A model generated the notes under the pieces. It was not told the origin of the DNA and made no database searches. It saw only the letters and a list, made by a program, of their open reading frames with translations. The translations under genes and the position numbers were made by a program. A stretch of DNA of 64,000 nucleotides from Eretmocerus hayati (taxonomy: Eukaryota > Arthropoda > Insecta > Hymenoptera > Aphelinidae), in contig CM056743.1 in NCBI GenBank assembly GCA_029851415.1, positions 26,698,905 to 26,762,904 of the forward strand. The letters are read 5' to 3'. Of the stretch, positions 1-13,186 are shown piece after piece. Each line of letters opens with the position of its first letter. The first letter of the stretch is position 1.

Positions 1-510
1 CAGTAAGAGACCCCGGGCAATCTGCCAAGAATCCAGATGGAATGTACCTGTATAGTAATCAACCTGAAATATTTTAGAAATATTGTCAGAAATCTTTTAT
101 GAAAGATTCCAAAAATCTTTCACCAAAGATTCCAGAGATATTTCCAACCACAGACATAGTACTGCCAGGAATCTTTCATGAGATATTTCAGAAATATTTC
201 ATGGATGATTCCAGGAATATTCCCGACCGCGGACATAACTATATTCCCGAGAGGTTTCAATGAAATCTTCCAGAGATCTTTCATTGAAAGATTCCTGGAA
301 GATTCCTGGCAATGTTACAGAAACGTTCCAGTGAAATATTTCAATGTGATATTTCTGGAAGATTTCTGCAAGATTCCCTGGAATCTTCCCATGAAAGCTT
401 CCAGGAAGATTCCCAGCCGCGGACATAACTATATTCCAGGAATATTCCAGAGTAATATTTTTGGAATATTCCAATCTTTCAATGTAATATTCCTGGAATA
501 ATCCTGAAAG
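1..510. repeat. Palindromic satellite array
   Basis: This stretch is built from degenerate units of about 15-16 bases centred on TTCCAGGAA or TTCCTGGAA, with GATATTTC and AAAGATTCC variants between them. A longer unit is superimposed: GCGGACATAACTATATTCC occurs near 229 and again near 419, with a diverged version near 140. The open frames here are by-products of the repeat. The array continues past the left edge of the window, so its full size is unknown. Confidence 0.75.
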
Positions 511-639
511 ATTCCCATGCTGTGTGGGTGATTCCTGCATTCTCCAGAAAATTCGAAGTGATTTTTTCATTTTTCGTGTTTGCACGGCTAAGGAATCACC
601 GATGAAATCGCGTTCACTAAAACCGGTGAAAATTCATTC

Positions 640-1210
640 TCATCTGACCAATATCAACGTACCTTGGCGTATTCGATTTCTTGTCTCAAGACCTTCAAAA
701 TTCGCTCTTTAGAGTTGCAAAACTCTAATTTGGAGCGATTTTATGTACAAAACACGGAGATGATTTGAAAAACAAGGAGCCTGACATAGGAGTGTATCCA
801 ACATGCCCCCATATGGTTATCTCGGAAAGGCGTGCAGTATGGTTTTTTTTACCACTCAGAACGTGTTTATTACGTCAAAATAGGTCGGAAAAGATGTCTT
901 GGGCCAGCTAAGAGCTACAATAGGGCTGAACGGTGATAAAAACGGATCAAAGCCATTTTTCCATTTCATCGCCGATTTACATTGTTTTAAATGATGGGGG
1001 CAAGTTGGGTACAACCTTTTGTAAACTCTCAAAAATCACCTTTTGGGAAAATTGAAAAAGTTTGGCTCCAGTAGGTTCAAATTGAATGTACCTCAACTCA
1101 TTTAAAAGGTCTTGAGACAAGCTTTAAAATGAGCCAAGGTACAATGAAATTTATTGAGATGGGCCAGAGTTATCTAGAAAATGGCTCAATGGGGTCAAGT
1201 TGGGTATACT
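640..1210. mobile_element. Degenerate inverted-repeat elements (MITE-like), nested
   Basis: An inner element of about 235 bp runs from a TATCCAACATGCCCCCAT end near 793 to an inverted ATGGGGGCAAGTTGGGTA end near 1011. A diverged relative lies inverted at about 52036-52230. An outer inverted pair, containing ACCTTGGC and CTTGTCTCAAGACCTT, lies near 655-697 and 1107-1142, so the inner element sits inside a second inverted-repeat element. A further terminus, GGGGTCAAGTTGGGTATA, occurs near 1191. I could not define target-site duplications, so the superfamily is open. Confidence 0.5.
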
Positions 1211-1230
1211 GACCTTACAATAGAAAAAAT

Positions 1231-4090
1231 AAGTTTCCTACCTCTCGGTATTAATGTTCATGAAGATTTAAAAATTTTTATGTACTGTTTCCACTCGTCA
1301 CATCCACAAGGTGCGACGTCATATTCATCTTTTTCACCTTTTCCCTCATTCGAATTCTATTCAAAATGACATAAACATCAAGTACCGATCGTTTCAAAAG
1401 CTAGCGTGAATTTACTCACACACTGCCCGTCGCACTTTTATTCGAATTGCTATATACTTACGGGTACGACTTTGGAAAACTTTTCGTACTTGTTCAAAAC
1501 GAAAATGTGTGCAACTTCACGCCCCGACTCGACATTGGGGACCAACTTTCTTATACTACATTTCTATTTCTCGGTCCTATGTGAAACGCACCATTTGCAT
1601 ATTCATCGGTAAAGTTTGTCCTGCTTTGCGCTCCTTTTTTCAATATCTCAGGAACTGCGCTGTATGCAGCTTTGCCAATTGCTTTGACCCATACGAAATA
1701 CGCATGTATGATTCTGTGTGTGTGCGCGCGCGCGTGTGTGTGTGTGTGTGTGGGTGTGTGGGTGTGTGTGGGTGGGTGTGGGTGTGTGGGTGGGTGTGTG
1801 CGGACTTGTGAGTCAATGAAGTAGCGCTCCTGGTGAATTGAGAAGAGGCGTAGTGAGGGGAAAAGGGGGAGGAGAGTGATAAGTTTTGACCATTCGCAAA
1901 CTGTCGCGCGACAAAATCGTCCAAATTGATTGAATGGGAGGAGAAGTTTGACTCTGACAGCTAGCACAATTTTTGAGTGTGTTTAGAGGTCGACGTTCAT
2001 TTCAAAGTTGTTGGTAGGAGTATTTCGTCAGAGAAGACCGTCTGAGTTTTGTTTGATATTTCTATAATGTACTTGCTGGAGCATCTGCTATCTTTCTACA
2101 CGCTAGAATCTTTTGGAATTTTATATTACTTAAAATCAGACCATTCTTGGAGAGTAACATCATATGAATAGTACTTTTCGATACAAGGTTGTGGAGATTG
2201 GTTTTACTCCCTCTTGTATCGGAATATGTACTTTTTGAAAAACTGTGAGCAAAAGTGGTCCAACTATGCGCGAAGTACAAATTCACGTTCATCGTATGGA
2301 ATATTAGTATTTATGATATAAAGGCTATCCAAAATTTACGTTGAATACATTATTCATAGAATATTAATAACTAGAATTACCAGGAAATCAATTGAAATAT
2401 GTGTGCGCACCGTGATATGATTTTTTTTTTTTTTTTTTTTTTTTCATCAAAGACTAGGATAATTTCATCAGTTTTGTTCTGAATTATTATTTGACTCAAT
2501 CCTAAGAGTGATAATCGACTCACATTCGAGTAAAATTTGACTCCAGCTTGGAAGTCAAATTTCACTCCAACGAGTTTAGAGAGAAATTGGACAATAACAA
2601 TGACTCGATAACTCGTCTGAGACTTCGAAACTTGAAAGTTTTCATGTGAGTTGTGTTTTCAAGTTCCATATTCTAAAACAATAATCGATCAATTGATGAT
2701 TCACACATTTGAGACATTACTTTGAAAATCCTATGCAAAATCATCCAGCTCAATTATTTTCATACTTTCGAAATTGGCTAACTAACCACCACGCAAGTAA
2801 GCCCAGCGGTTTAATATAAAATTGATCGTATGAAACAACCGTGGCTAAAATTCAATCTCCTCTAATTCAGGGAATCTCCCCCCCCCCTCCCTCCCTCGCC
2901 CCCTATCAAAACCACTATCGGATACAACAAGTGTCAGACAAAAGCATCACCAGTCGATTGCCAACCCACCGTCAAACACCCATCTCTTCTATTAGAGTAT
3001 CACCGCATCTCTGCTCGCCTCTCTGATCGCTCGCTTGTAATTACCGTAGCTGTTTTCGCTAATGCTTTTTCAATCGTCCAAGCGTAAGACTGGATCTTCA
3101 GTAACACGTTGTAGGCGGTCCAAACATCACGTATCTCAATCCCTATATACTCTAACATATGATATACCTATATATTTATATCCAATTTCGAACGAGAATC
3201 ACACACCCCAGAATGTAAAAGAGCCAAACGAGATTTTCTCATGGGCAAACATCGTTGGCGTTGGGTAATGTGATGGCGATACAAGCGCGCGTGTCGCGAC
3301 TTAATGAACCTACCTCAGAATGAATATCTATATATATATTAACTCATCGATTTTCGATTCTCGCGGGTGGGGCGGTGGCGTATAACCAAAAGCTTGCCGT
3401 GAAATTTAACGGGCTTTAGTAGACTGGGGGTTTGTGTATATGTATGTACATTGGGATGGGATTACGTACCTTGAGAAAATTTTGCTGACTTAGAATTTCT
3501 GCGGTAACTCGTCGTGGTGGTGGTGGTGCTGCTGCTGCTGCTGGAGATGAGAATTCTGTTTGCTGAGAGCCGATTTTTTATGATTTTTTTTCTTAATCAG
3601 TTTTTTTAATGATTTTCCTATGTTTGGTGGATTTTGATAGGCTAGTAATCGAGTGTCGAGCCGTGTTTTGAAATCTGCAAAAAAAAATTTTTAATTAAGA
3701 TAGCCGGTCTCGTTTTTTCATATCTTATCACTAGCAGAGCTAGATGGCCATGTCGATTCTTAATTTTTATCTAATATGGTCATTTGTTCCCCATTTCAAA
3801 CGGGGTTGTTTCCGTTTCCGAACGAGCCAGATAAAATTTGCAAAATGTTATGATTCCTGAGCTATCGACTTATTCTCAACTAGAACCGCGCCAACTTACT
3901 ATTTGGTTATTATTTGTATTATAATCTAAATATCTGATCATTTGTACAAGAGTCGTTTCCAATCATCTCTTGAAACATCTATTATCATTTACTAGAAATA
4001 TGTCGAATGTGTCAATTACATCCACAACTTTTTTGGAATAGAAATTCAATTCTATGCCATTCAAAAAGAGCTTAGTCATTGCAATATGGA
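1231..4090. other. Non-coding stretch, no gene recognised
   Basis: No open frame here has domain-like content. It holds a GT/GGGTGT microsatellite (about 1716-1801), a 24-base T run (2421-2444), a C-rich run (about 2878-2894) and a GGT then GCT trinucleotide run (about 3512-3541). Around 2165-2280 there is a short hairpin-like repeat (TTTCGATACAAGG with an inverted CCTCTTGTATCGGAA) that resembles the family at 13187-14115. Confidence 0.6.
1716..1801. repeat. GT-rich microsatellite
   Basis: A run of TG and GGGTG units about 85 bases long. It creates artificial His/Thr/Pro-rich frames on the minus strand and Val/Cys-rich frames on the plus strand, which are not genes. Confidence 0.9.
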
Positions 4091-4093
4091 GTA

Positions 4094-4863
4094 CAGTACC
4101 GTTCAAAAGTTCTCGATGGGTGATAGCTCAAGTACCCTGACTTGCAACAGCGATAAGCCTTAAAAAGCAGAAAAAAAACTAATTTTTAGTGGGTTTAGAT
4201 GATTTTTATCGAATATTCTTGAAGGTTTTACACGCTGATGAAAAATTAGAAAATCTAATTTTCTACTTTCATTAGAAAAATTATTTACTTTCATTAAGAC
4301 ATCCGCAGTTTTAATGTGAATAAAGATACAGCAATTCTGAAAAAAGTATCTTGTAGAGCGGAAAAAATACTATGTGTAGTCATTTTGTGATTATTTTTTA
4401 CATACCGTGTGTGAGAACGTACGAGCTGTCTAGACACCCAAAATACTGTTTATCACCAAAAACGGTACAGAAAACGGTGAAAAACCATGATTTCGGGGAT
4501 TTGGACAGCTCGCACGTCTTCATACGTGGGGCGTAAGAAATAATCAAAAAATAGCTGCACATAGCATTTTTTCTGCACTATACAAGATGCTTTATTCAGA
4601 ATTGCCGTATCTTTATTCGCATTTAAAACTGCAGGTGTCTCAATGGAAGTAAAAATTTTGTAGATTTTTTATTTTTTCATCAGCGTCTAGGACTTTCAAA
4701 AATATTCGATAAAAATTATCCAAACCCAGTGAAAGTTAGTATTTTTTCTGTTCTTCAAGATGCTTTTCTGAAAATGTTTGTACAACGCATAGAACTTGAC
4801 TTATCGCTGTTGCAAGTTAGGGTACTTGAGGGATCACCCATCGAGAACTTTTGAACGGTACTG
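4094..4863. mobile_element. Fold-back Tc1/mariner-like MITE
   Basis: A 770-bp near-palindrome. The termini are CAGTACCGTTCAAAAGTTCT and its reverse complement, followed by nearly matching inverted sequence (GGGTGAT, CAAGTACCCT, CTTGCAACAGCGATAAG). Internal segments also pair across the centre, for example GACAGCTCGCACG against CGTACGAGCTGTC. TA dinucleotides flank both ends (4092-4093 and 4864-4865). TA flanks and CAGT ends fit Tc1/mariner non-autonomous elements; no transposase is present. Confidence 0.8.
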
Positions 4864-5053
4864 TAAGTATGACCCCACCTTTTTTTCCTTCAAAATCTTG
4901 CGAGTACCATTATAGAACTAACTTTGCGAATTTTTTGGTTACTATACAAGGATTCCCAGCGGTATAAAAGGTCGAGGCCTCGCATCATTCCGAGTATCAT
5001 TCGAATGAAGTGTACATTTGTCATTTGTCGCAGAACATTTGGGCCAGTTTTAA

Positions 5054-5294
5054 CACGTTCGCTGCGACGGGTCCCACCGTTGGGACCCGCGATCATTTAT
5101 CTTTCAAACTCGACCGACTTAGACTTGCTTGGTAGATTTACCCAAAAAAATCTATCGTCGTGTTTTACTTTGCCAAGAACGTAAACAATGAGATAAAATA
5201 AAGTCTAGGACCATATGAACGTTTTTACCGAAATGCGGGGGCGCAGTTCATGACCGAAATAAAATTACGAAAAAACGGTGTTGCAGCGAACGTG
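5054..5294. mobile_element. piggyBac-like MITE, copy 1
   Basis: A 241-bp element bounded by TTAA on both sides (5050-5053 and 5295-5298). The inverted ends are CACGTTCGCTGC and GCAGCGAACGTG. A subterminal hairpin GGGTCCCACCGTTGGGACCC lies just inside the left end. TTAA target duplication is the hallmark of the piggyBac superfamily. A second copy lies at 11238-11482. It carries no coding region of its own. Confidence 0.8.
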
Positions 5295-5298
5295 TTAA

Positions 5299-8200
5299 GT
5301 AAGTGTTCTCTGGGTTTTTTAAATTCAAAAATCATTCTCGCGGAGATTCTGAATTCTCTATCTTCAGTCCCTAGAGATCGTGCACGCCGAAGACAATTGG
5401 AAAAACAAATAGTTTTGAGATGATTCAACTCTTACTTTTCGTTTCTATTTCATAATATCCTTTGCAGAATTTGTAAATCTCGCGTCAGAGTAATTTGCAG
5501 AATAATAATCATAAAATGAGTGTTACTCATTTAACCTAAACCCTTGATCGGGACTCATTCTCATTCTCCTGAAAAATTCATTCAGACATTAATAATAATA
5601 TCCGAGTAAATCAAGGATAATATGCAATGAAAGCTAAGGTGTTTTTTATCTATCCTGTGAGACAGATAAGGTATTGTGATTCCTCTAAATGCTATGTGCC
5701 TCTTATTTTTTTCAGACTTCTTGTGCATCAGACGGAGAGCGGAAGGCGCTGATCGATCAATTGGGCACAAAATATTTTTTCGTAAGTCTGTGATAGCTCA
5801 AAGGTAGTAAATCAGAATGAGTCATACCTGAACTATTTGTGTAATTTTCAGAATTAGCTCCACATTAATCTGAGGAAATCCGATGCTATAAATGAAACAA
5901 ACAAAAAAAAGATGATGAGGTAATTTTCAGGCATGCCATTGTGAATCCAATACTCCTTTCAGATGAAATGATTTGACATAAGACGGCAAACACGCAGAAC
6001 CTCAGAAATTCAAGCGCCAGACAGTACGAAAAACTATCTCGAAGTATAACATCCATTATCTTTTAATAAGACGACATACAATTTAGAACATCACTCAACT
6101 TTCTCAAAATGAGACTCGATAATTTTGTGCAAGAAAAGTTAGTCTCGAGCATACTTCTCCAGAGTTGAAAATAATGAGAGAACGAATTTAATAAAATCAT
6201 CCATCCATAAGAAATTGTTCACTCACCGATGTCCAGATATCATCGCGCGCGCTCGCAATGCCAAAAGGATAACTCGAGATGAAAACGGACAGAGGCAAAC
6301 GAGCATACTCTTATTCTTCATCTTATCTTGTTAAAAGTATCACTAGAAGTAGAGTCCTGAGAAGGGTCAAAATCCCTTGATACAAAGTGAAAATACGACT
6401 ATCAATTTTCGTTAACTTGAAATCCACCTCTGTTCTCAAACCCAACATCTGAACATCTACAGATTCCTTCATCTAAATCCATCATTCAAACCCGAAGTAT
6501 GTAATAATAGAAGAGCTTCATTCGATCCATATCAATTTCTAATGACCCTCCACATCCACGAAAACCTTCACAAAGTTATGAATAGTATCATCCGAACAAG
6601 AGAGAGAGAGGTCAATTTCACAATTGAACAAGGCACAAATCAAGAAATTCCTTGCTTCACCGTGGTGAATTCGCGCACGCGAGCCAGGTCATACACATAC
6701 ATATATATTAAAGGTACAGACAACCTCAAGCCTTAGTCTGGTAAATATTTCAAGTGGAATTGATATCGAAAACGAGAGAATGGAGAATGAAAGTAAAAGG
6801 GAGGAAGGGGGTTAGAGAAATTTTTTCAAGAAGCTTTCGTAATTGGTTGGTCGAATCGTTGATCAGGGTATATATATTTCCTAATACTTCGGTTGCTCAA
6901 GATATTACAATCTCTCTATCTTTCTTTTTTCAGTAGGATTAAAACTCGCAAAGGATGAAAAGAAAATGAGCGAAGAAGAGAAGAAACGATATGATAGCAT
7001 ATAGAAAGAGGGTTGGCAACGGTGTGGAAATTTAATTACGAATCGCAATCCAACCTCTCACTGAGCCCCGATAACAATAAAAAAAAAAAAAAGGATTTCG
7101 AGAGATATGGACCATAAGCTGTTTTGATGACTGCCAAGAGAAAGACAGAGGAAGAAGAGCTGACAGAGAGCTTAATTAGTTTCAGAAAATTACTCCGTAG
7201 GGTAGCCTTGTGGTATGGCTTTTCAATCCTGACAATAATCGTTACTCGACTTTCTATTGTTTTGACATCGTTCCTTTGAATCGATGATATGATGAGCCGC
7301 GGTAGATGAATTTGTTAATCCTTTCATTCATTTCTTTTGCGGTTTCTTTTCTCTTCTGAATAAAGAAATACGCATTTGTATGATTCTTATAAAATTATTT
7401 GGAGTATTTCAGATGGGTTTTCAGCATTTTGCTGTTCTGTCCCATGTCAGATTTTAATATCGATCTTCGATAATTTGTGACTAATATTTTTTTGTGATTC
7501 AAAAATTCTAACACATTGAAGAAATCTGAGAAAGTTCTGAGAAACTTTCATCGGTAAGAGAAATTTAATGGATTACAAATGAGTCTCAATGTCAAATGGA
7601 TATGAAATAAAGAATAGAAGAGAGAAACATTTTTTTTACCCCAGAAACTCAGTTTGATGCAAGAAATAGCGTTTGAGTCACCAGCAGCGAATTCTTAGTA
7701 ATCAAGTTAATGAAATGGCTTCTACACACAAAAGTGATCATAATAAAATTGCAAGGAGACGTAAATCTACACTTAATTAGTCAGTGGTTATGGAAACTTG
7801 CTTCATTCTTAACTCAAGATTCGATTTGTTGCAAAAATTTCATTTTTTGTCAATCATTTTGATGAGTCAGCAGACTTATCCCACAGAAAACATGTGTTTC
7901 ATTGATATTCTTAAATCTATTCTAACCTCTGTGAAATTGCATCTCTATCATTTTTGTAGCAGGTCAAACTGCTCAATCGAATGCTAATTTTTTAATCTCA
8001 ATGCAAAATTCAAAATCTATCATGATACCCAAAATTCAATGAGTATATACGGCTACATCAAAAACCAATCTAACTGTTCACTCTTTGACAAACATGAAAC
8101 CATCAAAATCTATGTAAATGCAAATTCAAAATACTAGTAGTCCGACACCGATGCCTCTGAATCACTTGGTAATGTAATTTTGTAACAAGTAAATGAAATA

Positions 8201-10092
8201 AGCTCCTCACAGATGGACAACACAATTTTCTTATAAATAGACGAGAATATCCAACAAGGAGCAAAGCTATAACTGTCTGGGTATATCACCTGTCAAATTA
8301 AACGACTTGCCTCTGTCAAAGTATGCAATGTGATGCTAATAGTTCCGTAATGCTTGGCTATGAATTATTCAGTAGATCAGTTATACTCGAGCTACCCAAT
8401 ATAGATATACCTATAACCACCTCCAAATCCTAGATTTCACCTGACGCGCATCACAGACACAGAATGGCCCCCGTTGCCATTCCTCCAAGATAAATCTATG
8501 TGTAAAGCAGGCTCAAACAGCGAATAATTTGATTCCAGTATAAATTGATCTTAGGATGATCTTGATGGATTTCCGGATTATTTTGAGTCACTTGTCATGT
8601 TTTCGATGAATCGAGGAAGTTTGATAACACGCTCAGTACTAAACGTTATTTTGTGTCTACTAAATGATTCAGGTCATCGTCTAATTATGTAAAGAATTGA
8701 ATTTACCCCAGATACGATTGAATTTCCTGAAATTGTTATGAATCAACCGTAGAAAACTTGTTCAGCAAAATCAATCGAGAGTGTAGATATTTACATCGCA
8801 GAGTTCAAAAACTTCTACTCAAGTGTGTCGATTCAAATTGACATCGTTCGAAAAGTACTGGATGTTCGAAGTTTCAAAGTGGCACAGAGTCATTGAAAAA
8901 TTTGAATAAATATTTCATAGCCACTTTCCAAAACTTTAAAAAGTTGGTTACACACACGCGTGTGAGTGTTTACATACAACATTTGTATGACCTAACCTAG
9001 TTTTACAATGTTTATAACACGCTTACTTTGATACCAAATTATCTGGAAACTTGTTGCTGCAATAAAATGGACTTCACATAAATTTTATCACACCGGACAA
9101 TACAACAAATTTTCACGTGCACGGATTAACACAAAAAAACACTGAAAGTTTATTTTTCACTCGTATTGATTTTGTCACATGGCTAAATGCATTTAGTATC
9201 GAACTGAGCTTCAGTTCGTCATTGGATCCATAGCAACGAGCTTCTGCTCTTAAGAAAAATTACAGGTTTACAGTATAGCCTTATCATAGATTGAAGAGGC
9301 AATTTTGAAAAATGAGTATGCATTGCCGTGAGTCTGGATTTAAAATCATTTTTGATATGAGAATTATTCTCGAATTATTCTGTAAAATTAAATAATAAAG
9401 CATTAAATGTGTTGAGGTGTTATACGGCAGATTCATGCAGATGAAACAAAAATACGAATTTCGGGAATCAAAGTCTTTCTTTTGACATTTGGTGCCGATA
9501 TCGAAGTATCTCATCTACTGCACATGTACACGAGTAGTTCTGTGGAAACTTTGAAATAATGTGTGCCTGCTTGTACGAACCCTCAAAACGCTTGAGGAAA
9601 TATTTACAATGTATTGTTTGTGATCTTTTTGTTGCAATCATTAGTTCTCTGATCCAGGGTGACCCAAAAAAACTACCATCGAAAAAAGGGTCAAAATGTC
9701 AGGTCCTTGCCGCGTGGTTTTCCATTATTTCGACCTTTGTGAGCGTGGGGCGCCGCAGTAAAATTCGTTCGGGATTTGGGCGGGCAGGGCAAATACATCA
9801 AATATAATGCTGTCAAGCACCAAATAGCACTGCTATAAGAGCCCAAAGACCACTTTTTGTGTGCGCGCTGAGCACATACATTTTGTGGCGCAATTTTACT
9901 TAAAATTGTACTCCCTCAGTTTTCCTCGATAAAAGTGAATTTCCAGGCTTTTCCGCACCAATTTATTCTTAAAGTAAATCGTCAAGCGCAACTTTTCCAT
10001 GCCCCAAAGTATCGAAAAAAATTTGTTTTCCCACTTCGCAGAGCAGTTTTTACACCAAAATCTAGTTTCGCTAAATTTTTATGTCAGGTCCG
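5299..10092. other. Non-coding stretch, no gene recognised
   Basis: Only short, low-content open frames are present. The sequence is AT-rich with an A run near 7079-7092. A terminus CAGGGTGACCCAAAAA near 9656 resembles, in opposite orientation, the TTTTGGGTCACCCTG end of the long repeat near 59139-59153, so a fragment of that family may begin here. I see no other structure. Confidence 0.55.
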
Positions 10093-10114
10093 TGCGCTAC
10101 TGTGCGACCCTTAA

Positions 10115-10497
10115 GGCGATGCGGTCACCGTGCACGCTGAACTTTGTTCACAGAACTCTCAAGATCTTTTCCAATATGGGCTAAACGCGACGAGTTATCC
10201 AGGCTTTATCATCATCTAACTTGGCCTGGATAACTCTTCGTTTAGCCCAAATTGGACTAGATTTTGAGAGTTTTGTGAACGAAAATGTGCCAATTTGTAG
10301 GTTAGAAAGTACCCGCGGGCAAGTTAATCTCATTTATTAGCGATAGTCTTGTGATTGGTGACAAATAATGAGTTGTCCACCACAACTCAGGTGATGATAC
10401 GTAATGGACAAATCGTCTCCGACTTCGTTTCGTGGAAATTTTTTGATTCACATCCAAATAAGATATAATTCCCAGGTTGCACGGTGACCGTATCGCC
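10115..10497. mobile_element. Fold-back element with piggyBac-like flanks
   Basis: The outer inverted ends are GGCGATGCGGTCACCGTGCA and TGCACGGTGACCGTATCGCC. They are flanked by TTAA on the left (10111-10114) and a mutated TTGA on the right (10498-10501). A second, inner palindrome lies at about 10143-10291, with arms containing GTTCACAGAACTCTCAAGAT, GGGCTAAACG and GAGTTATCCAGGC. The element is 383 bp with no coding capacity. The TTAA flank suggests piggyBac, but one side is mutated. Confidence 0.6.
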
Positions 10498-11237
10498 TTG
10501 AACGCATGACCCCGGAGGTCCTAATCGACTTTTTACAAGTTTTCGCAGAACTACTCACATACATACAATTTGCCGACATATAAATCGATCGATATCCATA
10601 GATACGTAGTATGTAGCATCTATGCTTGACACCAACTTTTGATACTATCAGTGACGAAGCTAAATCAATTTTCATTAGTAACAACCGAATATCCAAATGT
10701 CAATCATTTTACAATGAACGTCGCTTGCCTACTAATTTAGCATTTCAGTTTCGAAACATAAATAAAAAATCAGATTTTCGATATCGGTATTCGATATGAT
10801 TGTGATTCCCAGAAATCTTTTGAGCTTCCAACAGAACTTTCGAGGTTTTACATAGGGTTTTCAAAAATTCATGACAGAATCAAATCGAATTTTATGTCAA
10901 TATTGATGCGAACGAATATCTCCCTGACAGTGAATATCTGCCGGTGGCTCTTTTATTTGATAAATGTTATGATGAATTATGGACTGAATGATTGACTTTT
11001 ACAAGCAAGTGAATATCGGATGAAGTACGATAGTGTTGCATTTTTTACATGCCCAAATCCAGCGATGTCGTGGCTTCTCTTTGCATCCGATGACTCTTTT
11101 TGGGACAAGATTTGTGATTCGTTCATGAATGTAACAAAAATTGGGCCTTTTAGATATTCATGCCTGTTTTGCCAATATTCCTAGTTCAAAAATATCAGAT
11201 TCCCAGATTGCTAAAATACCGCAGCATAAATGTTTAA

Positions 11238-11482
11238 CACGTTCGTCGCGACGGGTCCCACCGGTGGGACCCGCGATTTTTCATCTTTCAATCTTTGCCG
11301 ACTCAGACTTGCTGGGAAAATTTTCCCAAAAAAATCTGTCATGGTGGTTTACTTTGCCAAGAATGTGAAGAATGAGATAAAAAAGAGTCTAGATCCATAT
11401 ATGGGCGTTTTCATCAAATTGTGGGGGTCCATTTCATGACCCACATAAAATTACAAAAAAAAAACGGCGTCGCAGCGAACGA
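11238..11482. mobile_element. piggyBac-like MITE, copy 2
   Basis: This is the same family as 5054-5294. TTAA at 11234-11237 is followed by CACGTTCGTCGCGACGGGTC, and the interior aligns throughout (hairpin GGGTCCCACCGGTGGGACCC, TTTACTTTGCCAAGAA, CAGCGAACG near the right end). The right end has decayed and its TTAA is missing, so the right boundary is approximate. Confidence 0.75.
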
Positions 11483-11499
11483 AAGCTAGTTTCAGTCCA

Positions 11500-13186
11500 T
11501 CTTCGTCTCCCACGGTTACCGGTGATGTAATGATAGTTTTATGAGTGCTTTTGGTGATTTTCGGTGATTAAAAATTTTCATCATACTGTAGTGCCACAAA
11601 ACAGTGTCAGAATATAAATGAAAAATGCGTCCATGAAAAGTAATTGTTCCGTGACCAACAAGTATTACAAGAGCAACACAGAGAATTCCATCCTTTTAAA
11701 TCAAACTCAGGTGTCAGAATCTTTTGCTCAAGGAATACACGAATCAAGGTATGAAAGCCATTCACCCACAAGTGTAAGTATAATCCCCGGCGGCCGGGGT
11801 GCCTCAGCCAAGCAATTTACCGGCTAATATAAGTACCGAGAGCATATTGGATTTGTGAAAGATTAGAAACCGAGACATTATATTTTCATACTGAGCGCGT
11901 CGTCGAGATGCAGTAGGTATATTACTCTCACGCTTACAGCCTCAGTCTCGACCATAAAACTTACAGTGTCATCGTGGGTCTTCTTGAACCTTTTTTTTTT
12001 ACCCTCACCTAGTAGTACTTTTATTACCACTTGCGCATAGTCTCACCAGTAGGTTCACTATACCTATACCCATAGTCGAGCAGTCGTTAAAGTGTAAGGT
12101 CATACAGAGAGTGATTTGCCAGTGTCTCTCGATTTTTTTGCAAGCCTTCCCCCTTTAAGAGCAAACAGTCTCTAATTTTCCACTTTCGCTCCCTTTTCCA
12201 GTCAAATTCCCTCGTCTCTATCATGTCTTTTTTTGCAAGAGCTTGAAAATCAATGGATGAGGGAGAAGAGAAGACACGCTCTCGGGGTGTAGTGATAGAT
12301 TGCCTGAGGCTTTTCGAATCTCTTTTTTTTTCATCGAAGCTGTCCCGCATGTCTCGCCTGTACCTATATGTTTCTATATCTATAGACAGATTCACGTATA
12401 AGAGAGGGCAGAGTATATCAAAGAGTCGAGCTGCAGTGTCAAAGTTTCTGTTTCTATAGACTTTGTATTGGTAATCCGCGATTGAAGTTGATGGTAAGGT
12501 ATGGTGGATTGAATAAAAGTTCGCTAGTTTCGAAGAATACAATGTATGACTAAAGCAATTTTATACTACTTGAAAATTTTTAGTTCCTGATGCTGCATAC
12601 AAACTATAGTATTGCGCTGATGAAATGGATCAGAAGATAATTTCTCTGTTCACAAGTTGTGGGTAATTTGATAAAGATAAATCTAGTCTAATTCTAGAGA
12701 AACAAAATATATGTAAAAAATTTTTGATACAAAATGGGAAATGACTGTTGCTATTTGTTATGAAAGAAGAGATCGAAAGTAGTTTGGAATGGTGCTAAAA
12801 ATGTTGCTGTTTGTAGATGCCGTGTAGGAATATAATTTTATGTAATTATGATTATCGATGCAACTTCAACCGAGATCCAACGCGTATGTTACCGTTACCG
12901 TCTTAGTGTACAGTTGAGGATCTATAGAGTTGATGATTACCTTCGAATCCAGTACTTCAACAGCAAAATGGTCACATTGAGCCGTACAAACGTTTCATGT
13001 ATGTAGAAATATTTTATCAACCAAAGGATGCTTTCTCTAGAGTTTTTGCCGTTAAAGTTGGTTCTTAGGGCCTTTTTGCGCCTCAGCATCAGGATTATTT
13101 CAGATCTCAAAGATAATTCAATCGTTGTAAAGTAGCGTTTCTTGGTAAACTGTGCGCAAAGCACACATTTATGCTCAGCATACCAA
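11500..13186. other. Non-coding stretch, no gene recognised
   Basis: The longest open frame (12087-12542, minus) encodes a low-complexity basic peptide with no recognisable domain and no splice context. I see nothing else that can be named. Confidence 0.5.

Noticed and set aside
1..510. Heat-shock elements (TTCnnGAAnnTTC)
   Set aside because: The spacing between TTC and GAA is three bases, not two, so the canonical element is not formed.
1551..1967. 138-aa minus-strand frame rich in His, Thr and Pro
   Set aside because: It is a translation of the GT microsatellite and has no gene context.
12087..12542. 151-aa minus-strand frame
   Set aside because: Basic, low-information sequence without domain, signal peptide or neighbouring exons.
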